Positions 32,624-41,475 of a stretch of 64,000 nt of DNA are shown here, piece after piece. Positions within the stretch are counted from its first letter, which is position 1; every line of letters starts with the position of its first letter. Position numbers and translations under genes: made by a program. Source of the DNA: Pararhizobium gei (lineage in GTDB: Bacteria; Pseudomonadota; Alphaproteobacteria; Rhizobiales; Rhizobiaceae). The stretch is from the NCBI RefSeq assembly GCF_029223885.1, contig NZ_CP119409.1, forward strand, positions 4,268,501-4,332,500, written 5' to 3'. The notes beneath the pieces were generated by a model. It was not told the DNA's origin. It did no database searches and saw nothing but the letters and a program-made list of their open reading frames with translations.

Positions 32624-33538
32624 TTATCTATGTTCGCGGGACTGGCTGGGAGATGCGCCGATGATGCGCTTGAAGGCACGGCTGAACGATGCTTCCGACT
32701 CGTAGCCAAGGCGTTCGGCGATCACGGCGACGCGCTGTCCTTCCCTCAGCCACTGGTGCGCCTGGTGCATGCGCATTCTGGCCACATATCTGGCAGGGGT
32801 TTCCCCCACGACGGTAGCGAAGCGTTGGGCAAAACCCGAACGGGAAGCGCCCATGTGACGGGCGAGCTTGTCGACGCTCCAATCATGCGACGGATCGAGA
32901 TGGATAGCTGCCAGAACACGGCCGACTTCAGGGTTGCGCACGGCTGCGAGCCAGCCGGTCGAGTCGCCGCAGCCGTGCTCCACCCAGGTGCGGATAATCG
33001 TAGCGGTCAGGACGTCCGCCAGCCTTGAGAGAATGCCCCCTGCCCCGACGCGGTTCATATCCGCCTCCCGCATCATCGCATCGAGCAGGGGCGGAAGTGT
33101 CGGCTCGCTGGCGGCCAGATCGCTGGTGCGCATGACATCCGGCATCAGTTCCAACAGCGGATGCCGCTTGTCGATATTGAATCGCAAGACTGCAAAGAAC
33201 AGGAGGTTTCTGGTATCGGGGCAGGCACATTGCAGATCGACGATACCATCGCAAAGGCGCTTGCGGGGCAAGCTTTCCACCGGCGTCGGCATCACACCCG
33301 GCTCACTTGCCAGAACATGGGCATCGCCGCGCGGCAAGAGGACAGCATCGCCGGGGTGCATCTCGGTCCATTCGCCTGAGGGCGATTGGAGAAAGGCGTG
33401 ACCGGAAGCCAGGAAATGAAACTGCGCCTCCATTTGTGTCGGGTATGCCGTCGCCCAGGGAGCCGCTGGCTGGCAACGGCCATATTCCACGCCGTCGAGG
33501 CGAAGTCCCCTCAGCATCTCGGTCAGCGGGTCATTCAT
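32624..33538 (-). CDS. AraC-family regulator with cupin sensor (cupin_6 type)
   Basis: 304 residues: an N-terminal cupin-like domain (about 10-180; MHPGDAVLLPRGDAHVL) and a C-terminal AraC double HTH (about 205-300; DKLARHMGASRSGFAQRFAT and VAVIAERLGYESEASFSRAF). This architecture is common for regulators of adjacent MFS exporters in proteobacteria. It is divergent from an MFS gene with a 108-nt spacer, so it probably controls that gene and itself. Confidence 0.88.
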   Translation of the reverse strand: MNDPLTEMLRGLRLDGVEYGRCQPAAPWATAYPTQMEAQFHFLASGHAFLQSPSGEWTEMHPGDAVLLPRGDAHVLASEPGVMPTPVESLPRKRLCDGIVDLQCACPDTRNLLFFAVLRFNIDKRHPLLELMPDVMRTSDLAASEPTLPPLLDAMMREADMNRVGAGGILSRLADVLTATIIRTWVEHGCGDSTGWLAAVRNPEVGRVLAAIHLDPSHDWSVDKLARHMGASRSGFAQRFATVVGETPARYVARMRMHQAHQWLREGQRVAVIAERLGYESEASFSRAFKRIIGASPSQSREHR

Positions 33539-33646
33539 CGGGTGCTGCTCTTAGTTTGGACGAATGGTCATGTCTTCTGGCTTTTTCAGCATAGAAACAC
33601 CAATGCTTCCCGTTTAGCCTTCTGTCAATAGGTATGGAGACAGCAC

Positions 33647-34855
33647 ATGAATGGCAAACAAGAGACACTTGGGTTTCGCGCCGACGATGGCCGCACGAAG
33701 CCTGCATGGGCGGGCGTGATTTCCCTCTCCCTCGGTGTGTTCGGCCTGGTTACCGCAGAATTTCTACCCGCGAGCCTGCTGACACCGATGTCGCAAGACC
33801 TCGGTGTCAGCATCGGCGCTGCTGGACAATCGGTGACGATGACCGCGGTCGTCGGCGCAATCGCCGGACCCGCCATCGTGGTCGGCACAAGCCGTTTCGA
33901 CCGGCGCTATACGCTTCTGGGGCTCACCGCACTGCTGATCCTCTCCAGCCTGCTGGCAGCCCTGTCCAGCGGGCTGCCGATGCTGCTCCTGTCGCGTGCC
34001 CTGCTCGGGATCGGTCTCGGCGGCTTCTGGGCCATGTCGTTGGCTCTGGCGATGCGGCTCGTGCCGGAACGGCTGATGCCGCGGGCAATGGCCATCATCA
34101 TGGGCGGCGTATCTGCCGCAACGGTCTGCGCAGCGCCTGTCGGCGCCTGGGTGGGCGACATAATGGGCTGGAGGTTCGCATTTGTGATCACGGCGGTCCT
34201 TGGCGTCCTTGCTCTCCTGACGCAGGCCTTCACTTTGCCCGCCATGCCCTCCGCCGGTCAGGCCAACCTGGGCACGATGGTCACCGTCTTGCGTCGACCC
34301 GCCATCCGCCTCGGGCTCCTGACGATTCTTCTCGTCGTGGCCGGCCACTTTGCCGGATTCACGTTCATCCGCCCATTCCTCGAGACCGTGCCGCATTTTG
34401 GCGTTGAAGGCGTTTCAGGGATTCTCCTGGCGTTCGGCATCGGCGGGTTCTTGGGCAATTTCGCCGGCGGTTTTGTCGCCGAGCGCAACACCGCTCTGTC
34501 GATAACGCTTGCGGCAGCCGGTATTGCCATCACGGCGTTCGCGCTGAGCTTTGCAGGCGCCTCGCCGGTCGTCGCCACGGTTGCCACAACCCTTTGGGGC
34601 TTTGCCTTCGGAGCGCTCCCGGTCAGCGTCCAAAGCTTCGTCACCCAGGCGGCATCCGATGAAGCAGAGAGTGCCGGGGCATTGATGCTCACAACCTTCC
34701 AGATTGCCATTTCGAGCGGCGCCGTGTTCGGCGGGCTCATCGTCGAAACCCATGGACCCGCCGGCGTCTTCGCCTTTGCCGGACTGTCAGCCCTGCTCGG
34801 CGCCACCCTGATCGGGTTTGCAAGCCGCACGCGCCTTGCCGCTGCCGCCGGATAG
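33647..34855 (+). CDS. MFS transporter, DHA1 family (drug/nucleoside efflux type)
   Basis: 402-residue major facilitator with 12 predicted membrane segments. Motif A lies in the loop after segment 2 (RFDRRYTLLGLTALL), and segment 1 contains GVFGLVTAEFLPASLLTPM, close to the NepI/AraJ-like efflux group. GGAGA lies before ATG 33647. Likely an exporter regulated by the divergent AraC protein; substrate unknown. The next 196 nt hold only a weak short frame. Confidence 0.88.
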   Translation: MNGKQETLGFRADDGRTKPAWAGVISLSLGVFGLVTAEFLPASLLTPMSQDLGVSIGAAGQSVTMTAVVGAIAGPAIVVGTSRFDRRYTLLGLTALLILSSLLAALSSGLPMLLLSRALLGIGLGGFWAMSLALAMRLVPERLMPRAMAIIMGGVSAATVCAAPVGAWVGDIMGWRFAFVITAVLGVLALLTQAFTLPAMPSAGQANLGTMVTVLRRPAIRLGLLTILLVVAGHFAGFTFIRPFLETVPHFGVEGVSGILLAFGIGGFLGNFAGGFVAERNTALSITLAAAGIAITAFALSFAGASPVVATVATTLWGFAFGALPVSVQSFVTQAASDEAESAGALMLTTFQIAISSGAVFGGLIVETHGPAGVFAFAGLSALLGATLIGFASRTRLAAAAG

Positions 34856-35051
34856 CACGCGAAGTCAGCTCGAACGGTCAGCCAGCGTGATTATCCCAGG
34901 CTCCGGCTGGCCGTTTTTCCGCATCAACACCGTCAGGGTCGGCTTCAATCCAGATAAGCGTTTGAGCCGGCCCGTTGCTCCTGATGTCGTCGGCCGCATT
35001 CGAAGTCCTTTCGCTTGAATCTCACGGACGATCAATTGGTCATATCGCCCG

Positions 35052-37358
35052 TCAAGCCGGATCACCGTAAGGAACAGTCACCGGAACTGTGAAAGCTGTC
35101 ACATCGGGGGGCACGCCTCCCAGCTTGCTTATCGACACGAGACACGTCTGCGCGCTGCAGCCTTGTGAAAGGGAAGAGGCCCCTTGATCCAAGGTTACCG
35201 CATTCGGGTTGCCATGCTTTTCCAATCCTGACGCAAAATCGGGGTCGAACCATGCTCCCGTGGAAAGACGGACGACGCCAGGCATGACCGCCTCGATCAA
35301 GCGAGCCGATGAAAGACAACGGCCACGTGCATTGAAAACCTCGACCGGATCTCCGTTGGCTATACCCCGTGCTGCCGCATCGTCCGGGTGAATATCGACC
35401 GGTTCGCGGCCGTTGATCTTTCCAGCTTGACTGTGCGGGCTGGCATCCAGCTGGCTATGCAGACGGCGGGTCGGCTGGTCCGAGATCAGGTGCAGGCTGC
35501 CGGAGGGACACGTCTTGCTCCCCAGCCATTCCGGCGGCTCCAGCCAAACCGGATGAGCAGGGCAGTCGGCGAGATCGAAGCCCGCCAGCGTCTCGGAGTA
35601 AATTTCAATCTTGCCGGACGGGGTTGGCACCGGGAATGCTGCCGGATCCCTGCGGAAATTCTCCAGCATGATCACCGGTTTCGCCATTGGCTGCAGGTCG
35701 AACAGGCCCTCATCCCAGAACGTCTCGAAATCCGGCATGACGACGTTCTTGCGCGCTGCATTCTCGCGGGTAGTGGCGTAGATATGTCGCAACCAGCCGG
35801 ATTCATCCAGGCCACCAGCGAAATCGACGTCCATCCGTCTGCCCAGTTCACAAAAAATCGCAAAATCGTCGCGTGCCTCGGCAAACGGCTCAAACACCTT
35901 CTTCATGGCAACGATATAATCTTCGCCGCCAGAAGCGCCGATATCGTTGCGCTCCAAGGGCGTCGTCACCGGCAGCACGATATCGGCAAGCTTCGCCGTC
36001 GGTGTCCAGTAGGGCTCGTTCACGATGATCGTTTCCGGCCGTTCCCAGGCTTTCAGCAGCCGGTTGAGGTCCTGATGATGATGAAACGGATTGCCGCCGG
36101 CCCAATAGACTGCCTTGATATCCGGATAGGTATGGGTGATGCCGTTATAGGTAAAGGTTTCGCCGGGTCGGGTCAGCAGGTCGGCGATCCTGGCCACGGG
36201 GATGAAGGCCGGGCAAGAATTGATGCCTTGCGGAAAGGCGCCGGCCTTGAACTTCACATTGGCATGCCCGACCGAATTCAGGGCGCCGTAGCCCACACCG
36301 AAACCACCACCCGGCAGACCGATCTGGCCAAGCATGGCGGCCAGCGTGACCAGCATCCAGAACGGCTGCTCGCCGTGCACGGCGCGTTGCAGCGACCAGG
36401 AAATGTTCAGCATCGTGCGGGCCGCAGCCATCTGTCGGGCGAGGAGTGTGATCCGGTCTGCCGCGACGCCGGTAATCTCTGCGGCCCAGGCGGGCGTCTT
36501 GGCGATACCGTCAGACGCGCCGGTGACATAGGCCTCGAACCGGTCGAAGCCGACGCAATGGCTCGTGAGAAAGCCCCGATCGGCGAGGTTTTCGGACATC
36601 AACGTCTCGGCGATGCCCAGCATCAGAGCCACGTCGGTATTCGGCCGGATCGCCAGCCACTCGGCCTCGACGGGCATGTTGTCGGACACCGGGCTGATAT
36701 TGATGAAGCGCGCCCCCCGCGCCTGCATTGCCTGCATGCCCTGCTTCACCCGATGCCGGCCGGCGCCGCCCGCCGACATCTGCGCGTTCTTGATCGGCAC
36801 GCCACCAAAAGCGACGAACAGTTTGGTTTGCTCTGCCAGAACCTCCCATGATGTGTGCTGGTCGAGCAGGATTTCGGTCGAGGCGACGACATGTGGCAGG
36901 ATAACCCGGCCGGCGCCGAGGCTGTAATTATCGACATGGCTCACATAACCGCCGATCAGGTTGAGAAAGCGGTGAACCTGGCTTTGTGCGTGATGGAAGC
37001 GGCCGGCGCTGGCCCAACCATAGGAGCCGCCGAAGATCGCCTCGTTGCCATGATTCCTGACGATCCGGCCGAGATCGGCCGCCACCAGATCCAGCGCAAC
37101 ATCCCATTCGACCTCGACGAAAGCTTCGCGGCCGCGTAGATGGGGATTGGTCCCGGGTCCGCCTTCCAGCCAGCTCTTGCGGATCGCCGGACTGGCTATT
37201 CGCACCTTCCGCAGCGACGGCGCCGCCATATGCAGGCCGATTTCGGAAGGATCTGGATCGGATTGAAGCGCCTTGATGATCGGTGAACCTGTATCATCGT
37301 CGACTTCGTAGATGCCCCAATGGGCGGCTGTATAGCTCCTCGGGGCAGACTTGCTCAT
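35052..37358 (-). CDS. Molybdopterin-dependent S/N-oxide reductase (BisC/TorA family)
   Basis: 768-residue molybdoenzyme of the DMSO reductase family, closest in motif to biotin sulfoxide reductase. The molybdenum ligand is predicted to be Ser117 (GSYGWASAGRFH). There is no N-terminal Cys cluster, so no 4Fe-4S centre, as in BisC. There is no Tat signal (start SKSAPRSYTAAHWG), so the enzyme is probably cytoplasmic. It may reduce biotin, methionine or other sulfoxides. It is 4 nt downstream of a GntR regulator gene on the same strand and lies next to a transport/catabolism operon with a sulfurtransferase. Confidence 0.88.
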   Translation of the reverse strand: MSKSAPRSYTAAHWGIYEVDDDTGSPIIKALQSDPDPSEIGLHMAAPSLRKVRIASPAIRKSWLEGGPGTNPHLRGREAFVEVEWDVALDLVAADLGRIVRNHGNEAIFGGSYGWASAGRFHHAQSQVHRFLNLIGGYVSHVDNYSLGAGRVILPHVVASTEILLDQHTSWEVLAEQTKLFVAFGGVPIKNAQMSAGGAGRHRVKQGMQAMQARGARFINISPVSDNMPVEAEWLAIRPNTDVALMLGIAETLMSENLADRGFLTSHCVGFDRFEAYVTGASDGIAKTPAWAAEITGVAADRITLLARQMAAARTMLNISWSLQRAVHGEQPFWMLVTLAAMLGQIGLPGGGFGVGYGALNSVGHANVKFKAGAFPQGINSCPAFIPVARIADLLTRPGETFTYNGITHTYPDIKAVYWAGGNPFHHHQDLNRLLKAWERPETIIVNEPYWTPTAKLADIVLPVTTPLERNDIGASGGEDYIVAMKKVFEPFAEARDDFAIFCELGRRMDVDFAGGLDESGWLRHIYATTRENAARKNVVMPDFETFWDEGLFDLQPMAKPVIMLENFRRDPAAFPVPTPSGKIEIYSETLAGFDLADCPAHPVWLEPPEWLGSKTCPSGSLHLISDQPTRRLHSQLDASPHSQAGKINGREPVDIHPDDAAARGIANGDPVEVFNARGRCLSSARLIEAVMPGVVRLSTGAWFDPDFASGLEKHGNPNAVTLDQGASSLSQGCSAQTCLVSISKLGGVPPDVTAFTVPVTVPYGDPA

Positions 37359-37362
37359 GCGA

Positions 37363-38055
37363 TCACTTCACCGCCAGCAGCGAGGCATCGCGCGACTGCA
37401 GGGCCTGGATCACCCGTGCCGCACCATCGTCGATCGCATGTTCGATCGCCGTGCGGGCTGCCTCCGGCGCGCGGTTGCGCATGGCGAGCAGCAGGTCCTC
37501 GTAGTTATGGTGTTCCGATATGACGCTGTGTTCTTCCGGGTAGAGATAATTGAAGCCCGGCCCTGCCTTCAGCCACAAAGTCTCGATCACACCCAGCAGC
37601 GTCGGCATCTTGGCGGCTGCATAGAGGACGAATCGAAACTCCTTATTCTTCTGAAGGGCCAGATGCGGATCGGCGGCGTTCTTGGCGGCCAGATATTCCG
37701 CCAGCAGAGCCTCCATCCGCGCGATGTCGTCCGCATGGATCTGCAGCGCGGCTTTCGATGCCGCGAGCCCCTCGACCGCTTTGCGGATTTCAGCGATTTC
37801 CAGATATTGTGCGGCGCTCAGGCTCGGCACGCGAAAAGACTGAGCCGGTTCCGCGGTCAACACGCCCGAGGAGGCAAATCGCACGAGAGCCTCGCGCACC
37901 GGCGTAATGCTCATGCCAAGTGAGTCGGCCAAATCCTTGGTTACAAGGCGCGTCCCCGGCTCCAGACGGCCCTCGATCAATGCGGCGCGCAATTCATCTT
38001 CCACATGCGTCACCAGACTCTTGCGCGGAGCAGCACTAAACAAATTCACACTCAA
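37363..38055 (-). CDS. GntR-family regulator, FCD subgroup
   Basis: 230 residues: winged helix (about 15-80; TKDLADSLGMSITPVREALV) and FCD domain (about 85-215). The TTG start at 38053-38055 follows AGGAGG with 6-nt spacing and is better placed than the in-frame GTG at 38049. It precedes the BisC-like gene in one operon and is divergent from the ABC importer operon, so it likely coordinates both. An ATATAT-C-ATATAT palindrome lies in the 164-nt spacer. Confidence 0.88.
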   Translation of the reverse strand: MSVNLFSAAPRKSLVTHVEDELRAALIEGRLEPGTRLVTKDLADSLGMSITPVREALVRFASSGVLTAEPAQSFRVPSLSAAQYLEIAEIRKAVEGLAASKAALQIHADDIARMEALLAEYLAAKNAADPHLALQKNKEFRFVLYAAAKMPTLLGVIETLWLKAGPGFNYLYPEEHSVISEHHNYEDLLLAMRNRAPEAARTAIEHAIDDGAARVIQALQSRDASLLAVK

Positions 38056-38128
38056 AATCGCCTCCTATTGAGTAAATGCCTGGCTTTTCACCATGTGACG
38101 AGGTGCGCACATATCTTGTGCAATGAGA

Positions 38129-38141
38129 ATATATCATATAT
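38129..38141. promoter_or_regulatory. AT-rich palindrome between GntR gene and ABC operon
   Basis: ATATATCATATAT is a perfect odd-centred palindrome, flanked by TGA on the left and TCA on the right. It lies 74 nt upstream of the GntR start and 79 nt upstream of the binding-protein start. FadR-type operators are short AT-rich palindromes, but low complexity makes chance possible. Confidence 0.35.
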
Positions 38142-38219
38142 CATTCACCCATTCATAGTGTTCTTGATGCGGCGCGCGCTGCAAACAAGCCCCTTAACCC
38201 AGGAGAGAGTGCGAGCCTC

Positions 38220-39707
38220 ATGAAAAAATTTGCAGCCCTTGCCCTTGCCACCGCAATATTGCTGCCATGGGCCCCCCTTTCCGCGACGGCGGCCGATATC
38301 ACGGTCGCCCGTTCAGCCTCCACCACCGCAATGGACCCTGGGTTCCTGAGAGAAAGCGCCACCATCGTCGATAACATCTTCGACACGCTGGTGATGCGCG
38401 ACAAGGACATGAAGCTGGTTCCGGGATTGGCCGAATCCTGGACCGCGATCGACGATACGACATGGGAATTCAAAATCCGCAAGGGCGTGAAATTCCACAA
38501 CGGCGAGGATTTCAACGCCGAAGCCGTCAAATTCACGATCGATCGTGTTCTTGACCCGGCCGCCAAGTCGCCGACACTTTCCTACATCCGCACCATCGCC
38601 GGCGTCACCGTCGTTGATCCCTACACCGTGCGCATCAAGACCTCGGCTGCCGATCCGCTGTTGCCGACGCGCATGAGCCGCTATCCGGCCTATATCGTGC
38701 CGCCGAAATATGTCACCGAAGTCGGCAACGATGTGTTTGCCACCAAGCCAGTCGGCACGGGTGCCTACAAATTCGTCGAGTTCATTCCCGACCAGCACGT
38801 CATCCTTGAAGCCAATAAGGACTATTGGCGCGGTGCTCCGGTCGTCGACAAGGTCACCTGGCGTGCCATTCCCGATGGCACGGCCCGCCTGACCGCGCTG
38901 GTCACCGGCGAAGTCGATCTGATCGAGAACGTGCCCGTCGATCTGGCGCCGATGATCGCCTCCAGCCCGGATGCTGATCTGGTGCCTGTCAAGAATGGCG
39001 GCCTGACCATCTATCTCGGCCTGGTGATGGGCCAGAAGCCGCTCGACAACGTCAAGGTTCGCCAGGCACTGGACATGGCGATCGACCGTCCCTCGATCGT
39101 GAAAAACATTCTGCAGGGCATGGCCACCGCGAAGGGCACTCAGGTCGGCCCCGCCGATTTCGGCTATCTCGACATTCCAGTGACCAAGTTCGATCCGGCC
39201 AAGGCGAAGGCGCTGCTGGCGGAAGCCGGCTATCCCGAGGGCTTTACCATCAAGATGCAATCGACAACCCGCTACATGAAGGACGGTGAAGTCGCCCAGG
39301 CAATCGCCCAGCAGTTCGGCGACATTGGCGTCAAGATCGAGCAGGAAGTTCTGGACTGGTCGGTCTACACCCAGCAGGTTCCGCGCAAGGGGCCGATTTT
39401 CATGCTCGGCTGGGGCTCCACCCAGACGCTGGATGCGGATGCCGCAGTCTATGCAATCTTGAAGACCGGCGAGCCCTATTCGACCGCATCGATCCCCGAA
39501 CTCGACAAACTGCTCGACGAAAGCCGCAGCATCGTCGATCCGGCTGCCCGCAAGGTGGTGCTCGAAAAGATCCAGACGCTCTCGGCAGAGCAGGTTCCGC
39601 TGATCCCGCTCTACCAGGAAGACAGCATCTATGGGAAAAGCAAGAAAATCGCCTTCGAAGGGCGTCCCGATGCGCGCATCCCGATCTTCGACATCACGAC
39701 GAAGTAA
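38220..39707 (+). CDS. ABC transporter substrate-binding protein (family 5, peptide/glutathione-like)
   Basis: 495-residue periplasmic binding protein with signal peptide (KKFAALALATAILLPW, cleavage near ATAAD). Family 5 signature VPGLAESWTAIDDTTWEFKIRKG is near residues 63-86. It starts an operon of two permeases, an M20-like hydrolase, an ornithine-cyclodeaminase-like protein and a rhodanese. Ligand probably a peptide-like or amide compound that the hydrolase would process; this is inferred from neighbours. Confidence 0.88.
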   Translation: MKKFAALALATAILLPWAPLSATAADITVARSASTTAMDPGFLRESATIVDNIFDTLVMRDKDMKLVPGLAESWTAIDDTTWEFKIRKGVKFHNGEDFNAEAVKFTIDRVLDPAAKSPTLSYIRTIAGVTVVDPYTVRIKTSAADPLLPTRMSRYPAYIVPPKYVTEVGNDVFATKPVGTGAYKFVEFIPDQHVILEANKDYWRGAPVVDKVTWRAIPDGTARLTALVTGEVDLIENVPVDLAPMIASSPDADLVPVKNGGLTIYLGLVMGQKPLDNVKVRQALDMAIDRPSIVKNILQGMATAKGTQVGPADFGYLDIPVTKFDPAKAKALLAEAGYPEGFTIKMQSTTRYMKDGEVAQAIAQQFGDIGVKIEQEVLDWSVYTQQVPRKGPIFMLGWGSTQTLDADAAVYAILKTGEPYSTASIPELDKLLDESRSIVDPAARKVVLEKIQTLSAEQVPLIPLYQEDSIYGKSKKIAFEGRPDARIPIFDITTK

Positions 39708-39710
39708 GCA

Positions 39711-40550
39711 ATGAACCGGCTCTGGAATGTGAAGGACAATGCCGACGCCGTGCTGGCGATCACGCTTCTGGTCGCCATCGCAGCCCTGTGTATCGTCGTG
39801 CCGCTGGCCTGGCCGGTAGACGCGACACGCGGTTTGCTGACCGCCACATTCCGACCGCCAATGACAACCGTTGCGGATAACATCTATCCCCTCGGTACAG
39901 ACCAGCTCGGACGCGATCTTCTCGCCCGGCTGGGCCTGGGAACGCTGATATCGCTTTGCATCGTGCTGTCGGCCTCGGTGATCTCGGTCGTACTCGGCAC
40001 CACCCTCGGCATGATTGCCGGCTATTTCGGCGGCTGGGTCGATATCGTCATCATGCGCGCCGTCGATATCCAGCTGGCCATCCCCTTCATTCTGCTTATC
40101 CTGCTGATCGTCGCCGTCATCGGTCCCAGCATGACCAATCTGGTGATCGTGCTCGGTGTGACCGGCTGGGCGGTGTTTGCCCGGGTTGCCCGCGCCCGGA
40201 CACTGGAGGTGCGCGAACTCGAATATATCGACGCCTCGCGCGCCATCGGCCTGTCCCATGTCGGCATCATTTTCCGCCACGTGCTGCCCAACATCCTCGG
40301 ACCGCAGACCGTGCTGCTGACGCTCGATCTGCCGCGACTGATCATTCTCGAAGCTTCGGTCGGCTTTCTTGGCCTTGGCGTACAGCCGCCGACCCCGACG
40401 CTCGGCAACCTGATCGGCGAAGGCCGTTCCTACATCCTTCTCGCCAACTGGCTGGTGCTCTATCCCGGCCTTGTCATCGGCGCCTTCGTCATCGGCTGCA
40501 ATCTGTTGGGCGACTGGCTGGTGCGGCGCGCCGACAGCAGGAACTCGTAA
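39711..40550 (+). CDS. ABC transporter permease, DppC type
   Basis: 279 residues with six membrane segments, the DppC region LGTDQLGRDLLARLGLG near 62-78 and an EAA loop near 172-195 (YIDASRAIGLSHVGIIFRHV). Unusually, DppC precedes DppB here. Only 3 nt separate it from the binding-protein gene. No ATPase gene occurs anywhere in this operon. Confidence 0.9.
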   Translation: MNRLWNVKDNADAVLAITLLVAIAALCIVVPLAWPVDATRGLLTATFRPPMTTVADNIYPLGTDQLGRDLLARLGLGTLISLCIVLSASVISVVLGTTLGMIAGYFGGWVDIVIMRAVDIQLAIPFILLILLIVAVIGPSMTNLVIVLGVTGWAVFARVARARTLEVRELEYIDASRAIGLSHVGIIFRHVLPNILGPQTVLLTLDLPRLIILEASVGFLGLGVQPPTPTLGNLIGEGRSYILLANWLVLYPGLVIGAFVIGCNLLGDWLVRRADSRNS

Positions 40551-40554
40551 GATC

Positions 40555-41475
40555 ATGAAAGTGCTCAGCTATATCGGCGGTCGTGCGCTTCAGGGTCTGG
40601 TCGTCATGGCCGGCGTGTCGATGATCGTGTTTTTCGCGCTCTTCCTGACCGGCGACCCGGCCGCGCTGATGATGTCGCCGGACGCCTCTCGCGCCGAGAT
40701 CGAGGCTTTCCGTGAAGCCATGGGCTTTAACGATCCGGTCTGGGTTCAGTACGGCCGCTTCGCCGGTGGCGTGCTGCAGGGTGAGCTCGGCAACTCGCTG
40801 CGCTTCCAACGCCCGGCCCTCGATCTCGTGATGGAACGTCTGCCGGCGACAGCCCTGCTCGCCTGCGTCGCATTGGTCTGGAGCTCCCTGCTCGGCTTCC
40901 TGCTCGGCACCATCGCCGCCGTGCGCAAGAACAGCGCGATCGACTTTGCCATTCGGGTGATTTCGCTGCTCGGCCAGGCTATACCAGTGTTCTGGCTGGC
41001 GCTGCTGCTGATCATCTTCTTCTCGCTGAAACTGCGCTGGTTGCCGAGCAGCGGCATCGGCAGCTGGCAACAGCTGGTGCTGCCTTCCATCGCGCTCGGC
41101 GCCTATTATCTCAGTGCCATCACGCGGCTGGTGCGCGCCAGCCTGATCGAGGTCCTGGGGGAAAACTATATCCGCACGGCGCGCGCCAAAGGTCTGTCGC
41201 AGTGGCGGGTCGTCGTCCACCATGCGTTGCGCAATGCGCTGATCCCGGTGATCACCGTTCAGGGCATGTATTTCGCCTCTCTGCTCGGCGGCGCACTGGT
41301 CACCGAGATCATCTTTGCCTGGCCAGGCATCGGCCGGCTTGCGGTGGAATCGATCCAGAATCGCGATTTCCCGGTGGTGCAGGCGATCGTGCTGTTTGCC
41401 GCCGCCGTATTTGTGGTGGTCAATTTCCTGGTCGATCTGGCCTATGTCTGGCTCAATCCACGGATCCGCCTGTGA
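40555..41475 (+). CDS. ABC transporter permease, DppB type
   Basis: 306 residues, six membrane segments, DppB-type periplasmic loop (DPVWVQYGRFAGGVLQGELG) and EAA loop (YIRTARAKGLSQWRVVVHHA). ATG 40555 follows the DppC stop by 4 nt. The stop overlaps the next gene start as GTGA. Confidence 0.9.
   Translation: MKVLSYIGGRALQGLVVMAGVSMIVFFALFLTGDPAALMMSPDASRAEIEAFREAMGFNDPVWVQYGRFAGGVLQGELGNSLRFQRPALDLVMERLPATALLACVALVWSSLLGFLLGTIAAVRKNSAIDFAIRVISLLGQAIPVFWLALLLIIFFSLKLRWLPSSGIGSWQQLVLPSIALGAYYLSAITRLVRASLIEVLGENYIRTARAKGLSQWRVVVHHALRNALIPVITVQGMYFASLLGGALVTEIIFAWPGIGRLAVESIQNRDFPVVQAIVLFAAAVFVVVNFLVDLAYVWLNPRIRL

Noticed and set aside
34865..35065. GTG-started 66-codon minus-strand frame overlapping the end of the BisC-like gene
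   Set aside because: No ribosome site seen and no family recognised; it could be translationally coupled, but evidence is too thin.
38313..40556. Very long minus-strand open frame (747 codons) opposite the binding protein and permease
   Set aside because: It lies wholly antisense to clear ABC genes; its composition (rich in His, Arg, Gln, Asp) is that expected from GC-biased complement reading, and it shows no domain.
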